DNA from: Arthrobacter globiformis
GTDB lineage: Bacteria; Actinomycetota; Actinomycetes; Actinomycetales; Micrococcaceae
Direction of reading: 5' to 3'
DNA length: 64,000 nt
NCBI RefSeq assembly: GCF_030817195.1
Contig: NZ_JAUSYZ010000001.1
Span: 3,968,001 to 4,032,000, forward strand
The notes beneath the pieces are model-generated. The model was not told the DNA's origin. It searched no databases and saw only the letters and a program-made list of their open reading frames with translations. The position numbers were made by a program, and so were the translations under genes. Of this stretch, positions 7,963 to 16,274 are shown piece after piece; positions within the stretch are counted from its first letter, which is position 1, and the number at the start of each line of letters is the position of its first letter.

Positions 7963-9552
7963 GTGAACTCTGCAGACAACACCCACAACGGTGAAAACAC
8001 AGCTTCCCAGCCCCTGGAAGAGCGCGTCAACAACCGCTCCCAGCGGCCCAGTTCCGCGGCTTTCAAGGCCTTCATGGCCAGCAACTGGGCGCCCGCGCCA
8101 CAGGTGACCGCTGAACGGGACGCCGTCGCCAGCCACGCCGCGAAGAGGCGGCGGGCCATCTCCGACCAGTTCAAGGGTGAACGCCTCGTGCTTCCGGCCG
8201 GGCCCCTGAAGGTCCGGTCCAACGACTGCGACTACCGCTTCCGGCCGCACTCCGGCTTCGCCCACCTCACCGGCCTCGGCCTGGACCATGAGCCCGACGC
8301 CGTGCTCATCTTCGAACCTGTCGAGGAGGGCAAGGGCGACGACGGCGGCAGCCACCGCGCCACGCTCTACTTCCGGCCGCTGGCCGGACGGGACACCGAA
8401 CAGTTCTACGCCGACGCACGGTCGGGAGAGTTCTGGATCGGGGCCCGGCCCACGCTGGCCGAGTTTGAGGCCCGGCTCGGAATCCCCACGGCCCACATCG
8501 ATGAACTCGAGGTGGCCATCACCAAGAACGTCGGCGCCCCCGAAATCGGCGGCGTCTCCATCCGCCTGGTGCGCAAGGCGGACGAAAACATCGACGCGCT
8601 CGTGGACACCGCCCGCTACAACACCGCCAAGGACCCGGACAACCTGGACCTTGGCGTGCTGGACGCCCTCGACGAGAAGCTCTCCGAAGCACTCTCCGAG
8701 CTGCGCCTGACCAAGGACGAGTGGGAAATCGAGCAGATGCAGATCGCAGTGGCCGCAACGGTGGAGGGGTTCACCGAAGTGGTCAAGGCGCTGCCCCGCG
8801 CCCTGACCCACTTCCGCGGTGAGCGCGTGGTGGAGGGCGCCTTCTTCGCCCGCGCCCGGGAGGAAGGCAACGAACTCGGCTACGACACCATCGCCGCCGC
8901 CGGCAACAACGCCACTGTGCTCCACTGGACCCGCAACACCGGCAAGGTCAACGCCGGGGAACTCCTGCTGCTGGACGCCGGCGTTGAGGCCGATTCGCTC
9001 TACACCGCGGACATCACCCGCACGCTCCCGGCCAACGGCAAGTTCTCGGACGTGCAGCGCAAGATCTACGAAGCCGTCCTCGACGCAGCCGACGCCGGCT
9101 TCGCGGCCGCCCAGATCGGCGTGAAGTTCCGCGACATCCACACGGCCGCAACCACTGTCCTCGCGGAGCGCCTTGCCGAGTGGGGCCTGCTCCCGGTCCC
9201 CGTCGAGGAAGCCCTCAGCGAGGACGGCCAGCAGCACCGGCGCTGGATGCCGCACGGCACCAGCCACCACCTCGGCCTCGACGTGCACGACTGCGCCCAG
9301 GCCAAGCGGGAACTCTACCTGGACGGCGTGCTGCGCGAGGGAATGGTCTTCACCATCGAACCCGGCCTGTACTTCAAGCAGGAAGACCTCGCCATTCCCG
9401 AGGAGTACAGGGGCATTGGCGTGCGCATCGAGGACGACATCCTGATGACCGCCGAGGGCCCCGTGAACCTCAGCGCGGCGCTGCCCCGCACCGCGGACGA
9501 TGTCGAGGCCTGGATGGCCGGCATCTACCAGGAGATCGACGCCAAGGGTTAG
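7963..9552 (+). CDS. pepP: Xaa-Pro aminopeptidase (aminopeptidase P)
   Basis: A 529-residue cytosolic M24 metallopeptidase that removes N-terminal residues preceding proline. The creatinase-type N-terminal domain contains DYRFRPHSGFAHLTGLG near residue 88. The pita-bread catalytic domain carries the metal ligands: LLDAGVEADSLYTADITRT near 336, HGTSHHLGLDVHD near 430, TIEPGLYF near 464 and IGVRIEDDIL near 485. The start is GTG 7963. A strong hairpin terminator follows within 15 bp of the stop and is shared with the convergent stress-protein gene. Confidence 0.92.
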   Translation: MNSADNTHNGENTASQPLEERVNNRSQRPSSAAFKAFMASNWAPAPQVTAERDAVASHAAKRRRAISDQFKGERLVLPAGPLKVRSNDCDYRFRPHSGFAHLTGLGLDHEPDAVLIFEPVEEGKGDDGGSHRATLYFRPLAGRDTEQFYADARSGEFWIGARPTLAEFEARLGIPTAHIDELEVAITKNVGAPEIGGVSIRLVRKADENIDALVDTARYNTAKDPDNLDLGVLDALDEKLSEALSELRLTKDEWEIEQMQIAVAATVEGFTEVVKALPRALTHFRGERVVEGAFFARAREEGNELGYDTIAAAGNNATVLHWTRNTGKVNAGELLLLDAGVEADSLYTADITRTLPANGKFSDVQRKIYEAVLDAADAGFAAAQIGVKFRDIHTAATTVLAERLAEWGLLPVPVEEALSEDGQQHRRWMPHGTSHHLGLDVHDCAQAKRELYLDGVLREGMVFTIEPGLYFKQEDLAIPEEYRGIGVRIEDDILMTAEGPVNLSAALPRTADDVEAWMAGIYQEIDAKG

Positions 9553-9561
9553 GAATTGCAG

Positions 9562-9600
9562 AAAGGGACGGCCGCCGGGTGATCCGGTGGCCGTCCCTTT
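9562..9600. terminator. Bidirectional terminator between pepP and the stress-protein gene
   Basis: AAAGGGACGGCC and GGCCGTCCCTTT are perfect 12-bp arms, with TTTATT after the stem on the plus strand. It sits between convergent stops. Confidence 0.8.
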
Positions 9601-9614
9601 ATTGCTGTATCTCG

Positions 9615-10577
9615 CTACTGCTGCTGCTGTCCGTCCCGGCCCTGCTCGGCCTGGTTCGGATCCACCCGCACGCCATACTGCGGCCGGCCGTCCGGCAGGT
9701 CCGGGTAACGGACGGACGCCGGGCGCTGGCCCGCTGCCGGCGCGCCTTCCGTGCTTTGATCCTGCGGGTTGGCGCCGGCCTGCTGATCCTGCTGGTTGGC
9801 ACCGTACTGCTGGTCCTGCGGCTGCCCGCCCTGGCCCTGCTGCCCTGCGCCGTACTGCTGGTTTGCACCGGACTGCCCGTTGGCGTCCTGGCTGCGCTGA
9901 CCGTAGGGGTCGTTCCAGCCCGCCGGCCGCTGCGGCCCCTGGCCCTGGGACGGGCCCTGCGGCGGTCCCTGGTGCTGGCCTGGCTGCTGGTAAGGCTGGT
10001 TCTGGTAGTCGTGCTGGCCCTGGTAGTCGTGCGGGGCGTGCGGCGCCGGACGTGCACCCGGGGTGGCGTCGGACGGCGTCATCGGCAGCTGCTGGAGCAG
10101 CCGCCGCGCCTCGTGGGCCGCCTCGAACGCCACGATGACGTCGTAACTGGTGGCAACCACCTGGCTGGTGGACGTGAAGTCGCGTTTGCCGCGCTGCATG
10201 GCGTAGGTGACGATCCCGAACAGCATGAAGAACGCCGCGCCCATCAGCACCGAGCTGATGATGGAGAACGTCCCGCCGGCGGGCGTGAAAAAGGACAGCA
10301 TGACGCCGACGAACAGGCCGAACCACATGCCGCTCAGGGCACCGGAGAGCGCCACCCGCGGGTAGCTGAGGCGGCCCGTCACGCGCTCCACCATCTTGAG
10401 GTCGTTCCCCACGATGGACACCAGGTGCACCGGGAACTGCTGGTCAGCGAGGTAGTCAACGGCCTTCTGGGCGTCCAGGTAAGAGGTATACGAGCCGACG
10501 GTGTCCCCGGTGGGGACAGTCTTCGACTCGTCCGAGCCGTTGGGCGCAGCCTTCGGAGCACCAAAAATGTTAGCCAT
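9615..10577 (-). CDS. GSP17M-like general-stress membrane protein with Gln/Gly-rich tail
   Basis: A 320-residue protein. Residues about 20-80 resemble the general stress protein 17M domain (GSYTSYLDAQKAVDYLADQQ, then SIVGNDLKMVERV). Two membrane or glycine-zipper segments follow (GALSGMWFGLFVGVMLSFF and SVLMGAAFFMLFGIVTYAMQ), then VVATSYDVIVAF. The last 150 residues are a disordered Gln/Gly/Asn/Pro-rich tail with repeated QDQQYGANQQ-type units. I prefer ATG 10577 (MANIFG) over ATG 10595, since most relatives start there. The function is unknown; a surface or membrane stress role is inferred from the domain. Confidence 0.7.
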   Translation of the reverse strand: MANIFGAPKAAPNGSDESKTVPTGDTVGSYTSYLDAQKAVDYLADQQFPVHLVSIVGNDLKMVERVTGRLSYPRVALSGALSGMWFGLFVGVMLSFFTPAGGTFSIISSVLMGAAFFMLFGIVTYAMQRGKRDFTSTSQVVATSYDVIVAFEAAHEARRLLQQLPMTPSDATPGARPAPHAPHDYQGQHDYQNQPYQQPGQHQGPPQGPSQGQGPQRPAGWNDPYGQRSQDANGQSGANQQYGAGQQGQGGQPQDQQYGANQQDQQAGANPQDQSTEGAPAAGQRPASVRYPDLPDGRPQYGVRVDPNQAEQGRDGQQQQ

Positions 10578-10654
10578 ACCCCCATTCTTGCCCATAAGGA
10601 TGGGTGAAAGCTGAAAATTCAGCTAAAAGAGAGCAGACTCGGTAGCCTGTAGAG

Positions 10655-11938
10655 GTGAGCACGAATCCTACCCGCGTCTTTGTTGCGCGCCTCCTGGGAC
10701 TGGACGTCTTCGACCCTCTGGGCGACCGTCTGGGACGGTTGCGTGACGTTGTCGTGCTCTCCCGCGGAACCCGGGGCGCCCCGCACGTGGTGGGCATCGT
10801 CGTCGAGGTTCCCGGCAAGAAGCGCGTGTTCGTCCCGATGACCCGCATCACCTCCATCGACCAGACACAGATCATCTGCACCGGGTTGGTCAACCTGCGG
10901 CGCTTCGAACAGCGCGGCGCCGAGACCCTGGTGGTGGCCGAGATGTTCGACCGCCGGGTCACCCTCACTGACGGCAGCGGCGACGCCACCATCGAGGACA
11001 TCGCCATGGACCAGCACCGCTCGGGCGACTGGTTCGTGAGCAAGCTGTTCGTCCGGCGCGGACATTCCCTGGCGCCCCTGAGCAGGCTGCGCCGCAACGA
11101 AACGATGATCATCGACTGGGCCGACGCGCACCAGGGAGCAAAGACAGAACCGCAGGCAGCCACCCAGTTCGTGGCGAACCACGAGGACCTCAAGCCCGCG
11201 GACTTCGCCGAGGCGCTGCAGGAAATGAGCGACAAGCGGCGTTTCGAAGTGGCCAGCGAGCTGCAGGATGAGCGGCTCGCGGACGTCCTGCAGGAGCTGC
11301 CCGAGGACGACCAGGTGGAAATCCTCTCCGCCCTCGACGTCCAGCGGGCCGCTGACGTCCTGGAGGAGATGGACCCAGACGATGCCGCCGACCTCCTCGG
11401 CGAGCTCCCGTCCGCCCAGGCGGAGGAACTTCTTCAGCTGATGGAGCCCGAGGGCGCCGAGGACGTCCGGCGCCTCCTCGAATACGACGAGGACACCGCC
11501 GGCGGCCTCATGACCCCCGTGCCCGTGATCCTGCCGCCTGAAGCCACAGTCGCGGAGGCCCTCGCCCACGTCCGGCGCGAGGAGCTCTCCCCTGCCCTCG
11601 CCTCGTCCATCTTCATCGCCCGTCCTCCGCTGGAAACGCCCACCGGCCGGTTCCTTGGCGTGGTGCACATCCAGCAACTGCTGCGCTTCCCGCCGTTCGA
11701 GTCGCTGGGCAACCTCGTGGACAAGAACCTGGAGCCGCTCTCGGACCTGGCCCACATCAGCGAAGTGGCCCGCACACTCGCCACGTACAACCTGAACTCG
11801 CTGCCGGTGGTCAACCAGGCCGGCCGTCTGGTGGGCGCAGTGACAGTGGACGACGTCCTGGACCATCTGCTGCCCGATGACTGGCGGGCTAACGACGGCG
11901 AGGCCCCGGTCAGGAAGCTTGGTGGCCGCATTGGCTGA
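10655..11938 (+). CDS. MgtE N-domain / CBS-domain protein without transporter core
   Basis: A 427-residue cytoplasmic protein from GTG 10655. Residues 1-80 resemble a PRC-barrel-like region (LLGLDVFDPLGDRLGRLRDV). Residues about 170-280 form the MgtE intracellular N-domain helical repeats (LADVLQELPEDDQVEIL, AADVLEEMDPDDAADLLGEL). Residues about 285-410 are two CBS domains (DTAGGLMTPVPVILP, TYNLNSLPVVNQAGRLVGAVTVDD). The membrane channel domain of true MgtE is absent, so it is more likely a sensor or regulator than a Mg2+ channel. It overlaps the start of the DUF1003 gene, suggesting coupling. Confidence 0.82.
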   Translation: MSTNPTRVFVARLLGLDVFDPLGDRLGRLRDVVVLSRGTRGAPHVVGIVVEVPGKKRVFVPMTRITSIDQTQIICTGLVNLRRFEQRGAETLVVAEMFDRRVTLTDGSGDATIEDIAMDQHRSGDWFVSKLFVRRGHSLAPLSRLRRNETMIIDWADAHQGAKTEPQAATQFVANHEDLKPADFAEALQEMSDKRRFEVASELQDERLADVLQELPEDDQVEILSALDVQRAADVLEEMDPDDAADLLGELPSAQAEELLQLMEPEGAEDVRRLLEYDEDTAGGLMTPVPVILPPEATVAEALAHVRREELSPALASSIFIARPPLETPTGRFLGVVHIQQLLRFPPFESLGNLVDKNLEPLSDLAHISEVARTLATYNLNSLPVVNQAGRLVGAVTVDDVLDHLLPDDWRANDGEAPVRKLGGRIG

Positions 11939-12638
11939 GAACACGGCAAAGGGAACCCGCCCGGGCGGAAAGCCGGCAACCCAGGGAAGCCTGGACACGC
12001 CGCTGAGCGGCCGCCAGAGAATCCTCCCCAAGTTTTCGCCGAACCCCGACGCGTTCGGCCACGCGACGGAGGGCTTCGCCCGTTTCATGGGCACGCCGCA
12101 GTTCCTGCTCTACATGACCGTGTTCTGTGTATTCTGGCTGGCCTGGAATACCTTCGCCCCGACGGCCTGGCAGTTCGACAGGGTCGAACTCGGGTTTACG
12201 CTCCTGACGCTGATGCTGTCGCTGCAGGCGTCCTACGCCGCGCCGCTGCTGCTGCTCGCCCAGAACCGCCAGGACGACCGGGACCGCGTGTCCCTGCAGC
12301 AGGACCGCCAGCGGGCAGAGCGCAACCTCTCAGACACCGAATACCTCACCCGGGAACTGGCCTCGTTGCGGATCGCGCTGCGTGAAGTCGCCACCCGTGA
12401 CTACGTCCGGGCGGAACTGCGCAGCCTCCTGGAGGACCTGCTGGAGGCCCAGGAGGAGCTCCGCACGCACGAGCCGTCGGGGCCAGGAAGCCATGAATCG
12501 CCGCGCGAACTGGTCCGGGAAAAGCTGAAGGAGAAGCGGGACAAGCAACGCAATCCCCGCACGCAGCAGATCCCCAAGGTCAAGTCTGAAAAAACGCGCG
12601 GCCGGGCAGCCCACCGACCCACTTCTCCCGAAAGCTGA
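11922..12638 (+). CDS. DUF1003 membrane protein
   Basis: A 238-residue protein with the DUF1003 signature: FARFMGTPQFLLYMTVFCVF, then a short loop and ELGFTLLTLMLSLQASYAAP, forming two membrane helices near residues 50-105. These are followed by QNRQDDRDR and a charged, partly coiled-coil tail. I chose GTG 11922, which has AGGAAG upstream and overlaps the end of the MgtE-N/CBS gene by 17 nt; the frame is open back to ATG 11877. Function unknown. Its place between an MgtE-N protein and Mrp is typical of actinobacteria. Confidence 0.8.
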   Translation: MAALAENTAKGTRPGGKPATQGSLDTPLSGRQRILPKFSPNPDAFGHATEGFARFMGTPQFLLYMTVFCVFWLAWNTFAPTAWQFDRVELGFTLLTLMLSLQASYAAPLLLLAQNRQDDRDRVSLQQDRQRAERNLSDTEYLTRELASLRIALREVATRDYVRAELRSLLEDLLEAQEELRTHEPSGPGSHESPRELVREKLKEKRDKQRNPRTQQIPKVKSEKTRGRAAHRPTSPES

Positions 12639-12648
12639 GCACCACGGC

Positions 12649-13776
12649 ATGAGCACCACCCTCATTCAGGCAGTCAACGCTGCCCTGGCAACCGTCATCG
12701 ACCCCGAACTCCGGCGCCCCATCACCGAACTGGGCATGGTGGACTCCGTGGAAATCTCCGACGACGGGACCGTCCGCCTGGCGGTGCTGCTCACCATTGC
12801 CGGCTGCCCGCTCCGCGACACGATCACGAGGGACTCCGAGGCGGCGCTGCTGGACGTACCCGGCGTGACCGCCGTCGAGGTGGTCCTGAACGTCATGACG
12901 CAGGCGCAGCGCGACGCGCTGAAGGAACAGCTGCGCGGCCCCGGCGGCGAGCGGGGCATCCCGTTTAACCAGCCAGGATCCCTCACCAAGGTCTTTGCGG
13001 TGGCCAGCGGCAAGGGCGGCGTGGGAAAGTCCTCGGTGACCGTCAACCTCGCCTGTTCCCTCGCGGCACAGGGGCTGCGCGTGGGCATCGTGGATGCGGA
13101 CGTGTATGGCTTCTCGGTGCCGGCCCTGATGGGGATCACCCAGGCGCCCACCCGCGTGGACGACATGATTCTCCCGCCGGTGGCCTACGGCGTGAAGGTC
13201 ATTTCCATCGGCATGTTCGTCACCGGCAACCAGCCCGTGGCCTGGCGCGGCCCCATGCTGCACCGGGCCCTCGAGCAGTTCCTCACCGACGTCTACTTCG
13301 GCGACCTGGACGCGCTGTTCCTTGACCTCCCGCCGGGCACCGGCGACATTGCCATCTCGGTGGCACAGCTGCTGCCCAAGGCCGAGATCCTGGTGGTCAC
13401 CACTCCGCAGGCCGCCGCGGCCGACGTCGCAGAGCGCGCCGGCGCCATCGCCACCCAGACCGGGCAGACAGTGGCCGGGGTCATCGAGAACATGTCGTTC
13501 CTGGAAATGCCCGACGGCGGCCGGATGGACCTGTTCGGCACCGGCGGCGGGGAGGTTCTCGCCGAAAGGCTCAGCGCATCGACCGGCACGGAGGTGCCGC
13601 TGCTGGGCCAGATTCCGCTGGACATTCTCCTGCGCGAAGGCGGCGACTCAGGCAATCCCATCGTGCTGGGCGGCCCGGACACGCCCGCGGCGGCTGCGCT
13701 GTCCGGCATCGCCGGGAAGCTCGCGGCCAGGCCGCGGGGACTGGCAGGGATGAAGCTGGACGTCCATCCCCGCTGA
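12649..13776 (+). CDS. mrp: Mrp/ApbC-type P-loop iron-sulfur carrier ATPase
   Basis: A 375-residue protein. Residues 1-95 are a MIP18/DUF59-type domain (VIDPELRRPITELGMVDSV, AGCPLRDTI). The rest is a ParA/MinD-like ATPase with Walker A GKGGVGKSSVTVNLA near residue 122, DADVYGFSVPALMG near 148 and DLPPGTGDIA near 225. The CPxC cluster-binding pair found in many Mrp proteins after 'ENMS' is not there: the segment reads ENMSFLEMPDGGRMDLFG. Mycobacterial Mrp also lacks it. It starts 11 bp after the DUF1003 stop and is convergent with tatB. Confidence 0.9.
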   Translation: MSTTLIQAVNAALATVIDPELRRPITELGMVDSVEISDDGTVRLAVLLTIAGCPLRDTITRDSEAALLDVPGVTAVEVVLNVMTQAQRDALKEQLRGPGGERGIPFNQPGSLTKVFAVASGKGGVGKSSVTVNLACSLAAQGLRVGIVDADVYGFSVPALMGITQAPTRVDDMILPPVAYGVKVISIGMFVTGNQPVAWRGPMLHRALEQFLTDVYFGDLDALFLDLPPGTGDIAISVAQLLPKAEILVVTTPQAAAADVAERAGAIATQTGQTVAGVIENMSFLEMPDGGRMDLFGTGGGEVLAERLSASTGTEVPLLGQIPLDILLREGGDSGNPIVLGGPDTPAAAALSGIAGKLAARPRGLAGMKLDVHPR

Positions 13777-13828
13777 TTGAGCCCGTGCGCGTCCGGCCCC
13801 GCTGAGTGAGCCTGGGGCCACGACCGCC

Positions 13829-13865
13829 GGGTTCCCTGGCCGGGGCCCACGCCGGCGAGGGACCC
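13829..13865. terminator. Possible terminator hairpin between mrp and tatB
   Basis: GGGTTCCCTGGCCGG can pair with CCGGCGAGGGACCC, with one bulge and one mismatch. It lies between convergent genes. There is no U-tract, so this is a weak call. Confidence 0.4.
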
Positions 13866-13939
13866 GGCCTGAGTTTGCGAAGGCTGGGAGCCGGTGGGGA
13901 CTTGCGAGGTTAGGGGGCGGTTGGGGAGCGAAATCGAGG

Positions 13940-14338
13940 CTAGGTCGCCTCGGAGTCGAAAGGGGCCCGCTCCCCCACGCCCAGGCTTTCGATGTTGCGT
14001 GCCGGCCGTTCCTCGGTGTGGGAAGCTGCGGCCGATGCCGCGGCGGCTACTGCCGCCGGACCGCCGGCGCTGACCGGTTTGGTGTCGTCTTCGAGGAGCG
14101 CTTCCTTGATGATGCGCCGCGGATCGTACTGGCGGGGATCGTACTTCTTCCAGTCGACGTCATCGATGTCGATGCCGACTTCTTCCTTGATCTGTTCCCG
14201 CGCGCCGGAGGCCATCCGGCGCACTTCACGGACCAGGTTTGCCAGTTTCTGGGTGTATTCGGGCAGCCGCTGGGGGCCGATCACCAGAATGCCGATGAGC
14301 AGCAGAAGAATAAACTCCGGGCCGTTGATTCCAAACAC
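13940..14338 (-). CDS. tatB: Sec-independent translocase protein TatB
   Basis: A 132-residue component of the twin-arginine export machine. One N-terminal membrane helix (EFILLLLIGILVIGP, residues 8-22) leads into the TatA/B hinge GPQRLPEYTQKLA, then an amphipathic helix (REVRRMASGAREQIKEEVG) and an acidic or disordered tail. The long charged region after the helix and the site next to the sigE/anti-sigma pair favour TatB over TatA, as in mycobacteria. It lies 90 bp downstream of the anti-sigma gene and is probably in the same transcript. Confidence 0.86.
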   Translation of the reverse strand: MFGINGPEFILLLLIGILVIGPQRLPEYTQKLANLVREVRRMASGAREQIKEEVGIDIDDVDWKKYDPRQYDPRRIIKEALLEDDTKPVSAGGPAAVAAAASAAASHTEERPARNIESLGVGERAPFDSEAT

Positions 14339-14428
14339 TTTAGGAAGATTACCCTCTCCGGGGAGGCAGTGACGATTTCGGTCCGGCCAGCGCCCTCTGC
14401 GGGCATGCTGCAGGGACGCCGAAGCGTC

Positions 14429-15361
14429 TCAAAGCCCCAACTGGCGGGCTATCTTGCGGAGGCCGCGTTCAACCCGGTCGACGACCGTCTCCTGCGCAGC
14501 GGCACTGCCGCCGGCCGCGTCCGTCCCGGCGGCAAGGCCTGGGGCGGCAGCACTCCCAGCCCCCGCGAACATCGCCACAGCGTCGTCGGCCGAGGTGGCG
14601 GGCAGATCCGACACGTAGGTGAAGGTGCTCCGCGGCGTCTGGTAGATCGCGCTCCACGGCTGCCCCGCCTTGACCCAGACCTGGCCGTCCGCCGTCGTTC
14701 CCGGCAGGTCAGCGGCGACGTATCCGTCGCTTCCCGCCGGGTGGCCGGTCAGTGGGTTGATCGGCCAGGGCGCCGCCGGCGATCCTTGGTGCTGTTCCAG
14801 AATCCGTGCCGTGTGCTGCCCGTCCGTAAGGCGCAGTTCAACCGTGGGCCGGCCTGCCAGCATCGTGGTGCTGGCAGAAACAAGGTGGAAGCCCATGGCA
14901 CGCAGTTCAGGGCAGGTCCAGCCGGAGGACCGCAGCGCGGCGAGGCGGCTGTCCGTTCCGGGGGAGTGCCCGGACTGGCCAAAGAGCGAGGCCGTGCCTG
15001 CGGCGTACTGTCTGGGTTCGCCCGCAACCGTGTAGGCTCCGGCGGCAACGGCGCCTGCCGCCACCACGGCCACCCCGCCGGCCAGCCCCGCCAGCTTCAT
15101 CCGGCTGGGCCGGGAAACGGGGGCAGGCGCCATGGCCAGTTGCTGGGTGCGGAGCAGGAGCCGCGCTGTCAGTTCGTCACTGGCGGCCGGGACTGCGGCA
15201 GTACGGAGTCGCTCAATGTACTGGCGCTGCCGGTGCAGCGCGCTGGCGCATTCGGCGCACGCGCGGATATGGTCCGTTGTCTGCGGGTGCCGTCCGCCCG
15301 CAAGCGGCGGAAACCCTGTCCTCGTCCTGAGCCCCTCCAGCAAGCGATGTAGCTGACCCAT
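14429..15361 (-). CDS. Membrane-anchored zinc-finger anti-sigma factor (RseA-like)
   Basis: A 310-residue protein. The cytoplasmic N-terminus holds the ZAS zinc motif H-x3-C-x2-C (TDHIRACAECAS, about residues 30-41), which binds the cognate ECF sigma factor. One membrane helix follows near residue 95 (LAGLAGGVAVVAAGAVAAGA), then an extracytoplasmic domain of about 190 residues. I chose ATG 15361, 8 bp after the sigE stop; the longer frame back to 15556 would overlap sigE. Position and motif make it the likely regulator of SigE. The large outer domain could sense envelope stress (inference). Confidence 0.85.
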   Translation of the reverse strand: MGQLHRLLEGLRTRTGFPPLAGGRHPQTTDHIRACAECASALHRQRQYIERLRTAAVPAASDELTARLLLRTQQLAMAPAPVSRPSRMKLAGLAGGVAVVAAGAVAAGAYTVAGEPRQYAAGTASLFGQSGHSPGTDSRLAALRSSGWTCPELRAMGFHLVSASTTMLAGRPTVELRLTDGQHTARILEQHQGSPAAPWPINPLTGHPAGSDGYVAADLPGTTADGQVWVKAGQPWSAIYQTPRSTFTYVSDLPATSADDAVAMFAGAGSAAAPGLAAGTDAAGGSAAAQETVVDRVERGLRKIARQLGL

Positions 15362-15369
15362 GTCGCCGA

Positions 15370-15987
15370 TCAGAGAACGCCGGCAATGCGGGGCATCTTC
15401 AGCCGCGGCTTGCGTGCCTGCTGCGGGCGCGGATCCCGGTGGGCAAGCTTTTCGCGCAGCATGGTCCGGCCGCGGTGAATGCGTGAACGCACCGTGCCCA
15501 GCTTCACGCCCAGGGCCTCGGCGACTTCGTCGTACGACAGCCCCTCCAGGTCGCACAGGACGACGGCGGCACGGAAGTCCGGCGGGAGTTCCTCGAGGGC
15601 GGCCTGGACGTCGAGGTCCAGGTTGTTGAGTTCGAAGCTTTGCTCGGGGCCGGGTTCCCGGCCGGGCAGCCGCGATTCAGCGTCCTCGGCGAGCGCGTCA
15701 AAGCGGATGCGGCTCTTGCGCCGTGCCTGGTCCAGGAACAGGTTGGTGGTGATCCGGTGCAGCCAGCCGTCCAGGGTTCCCGGCTTGAAGTTCTCCAGGG
15801 AACGAAAGACGCGGACGAACACCTCCTGGGTGAGGTCCTCGGCGTCGTATTTGTTACCGGTAAGCCGGTAGGCGAGACGGTACACCTTGGCGGAGTGGTT
15901 GGTGACCACTTCTTCCCACGTGGGCATGGCCCACTCGGCAGCTTGCTCTTCAGTTGCAGGGACAGGTGCCGCAACGGATGCTGACAT
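15370..15987 (-). CDS. sigE: ECF sigma factor SigE (RpoE family)
   Basis: A 205-residue group-4 sigma factor. Region 2 contains YRLTGNKYDAEDLTQEVFVR (about residues 35-54) and GWLHRITTNLFLDQAR. Region 4 contains LPPDFRAAVVLCDLEGLSYD and EALGVKLGTVRSRIHRGR, the -35-binding helix-turn-helix. It lies 8 bp upstream of the anti-sigma gene and is divergent from an O-methyltransferase, the same neighbours as M. tuberculosis sigE. It is expected to control envelope-stress genes. I could not define its own promoter securely. Confidence 0.93.
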   Translation of the reverse strand: MSASVAAPVPATEEQAAEWAMPTWEEVVTNHSAKVYRLAYRLTGNKYDAEDLTQEVFVRVFRSLENFKPGTLDGWLHRITTNLFLDQARRKSRIRFDALAEDAESRLPGREPGPEQSFELNNLDLDVQAALEELPPDFRAAVVLCDLEGLSYDEVAEALGVKLGTVRSRIHRGRTMLREKLAHRDPRPQQARKPRLKMPRIAGVL

Positions 15988-16274
15988 CGTCCACTCCCCT
16001 CGTGGATGTAATAACGCCTGACGTGCTTTACATCATTGGTTCGGCGCCGATCACCACTTGGATGAGCGGATTATTATCATGTCAAAGTTGGCTGGGAATT
16101 TCCTGACTACCGGGCCCCCCTTTGCTAAAAGCGCAACTCCCGGCCGGAATTTCGTGCCGGGTTCCGGGGATTTTCTTCGCAATTCGCCGCACAGCGTGAG
16201 AGTATGCGCCATCACAGGCGTCCCGGCTGTCACTTGCCCCTCGGTCGCCGTCCAACCAAGTACGCTGTAAGAAC
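15988..16274. other. Divergent control region between sigE and the O-methyltransferase
   Basis: A 287-bp gap without a gene, more AT-rich around 16070-16090. Promoters for both genes must lie here. TTGACATGATAATAAT can be read on the minus strand at about 16070-16085, but I cannot pair it with a correctly spaced partner. No clear ECF GGAAC/GTT pair is defined. Confidence 0.35.

Noticed and set aside
7867..10326. 819-codon minus-strand open frame
   Set aside because: Antisense to pepP and its neighbours; low-complexity translation with no family features. Typical of GC-rich coding strands.
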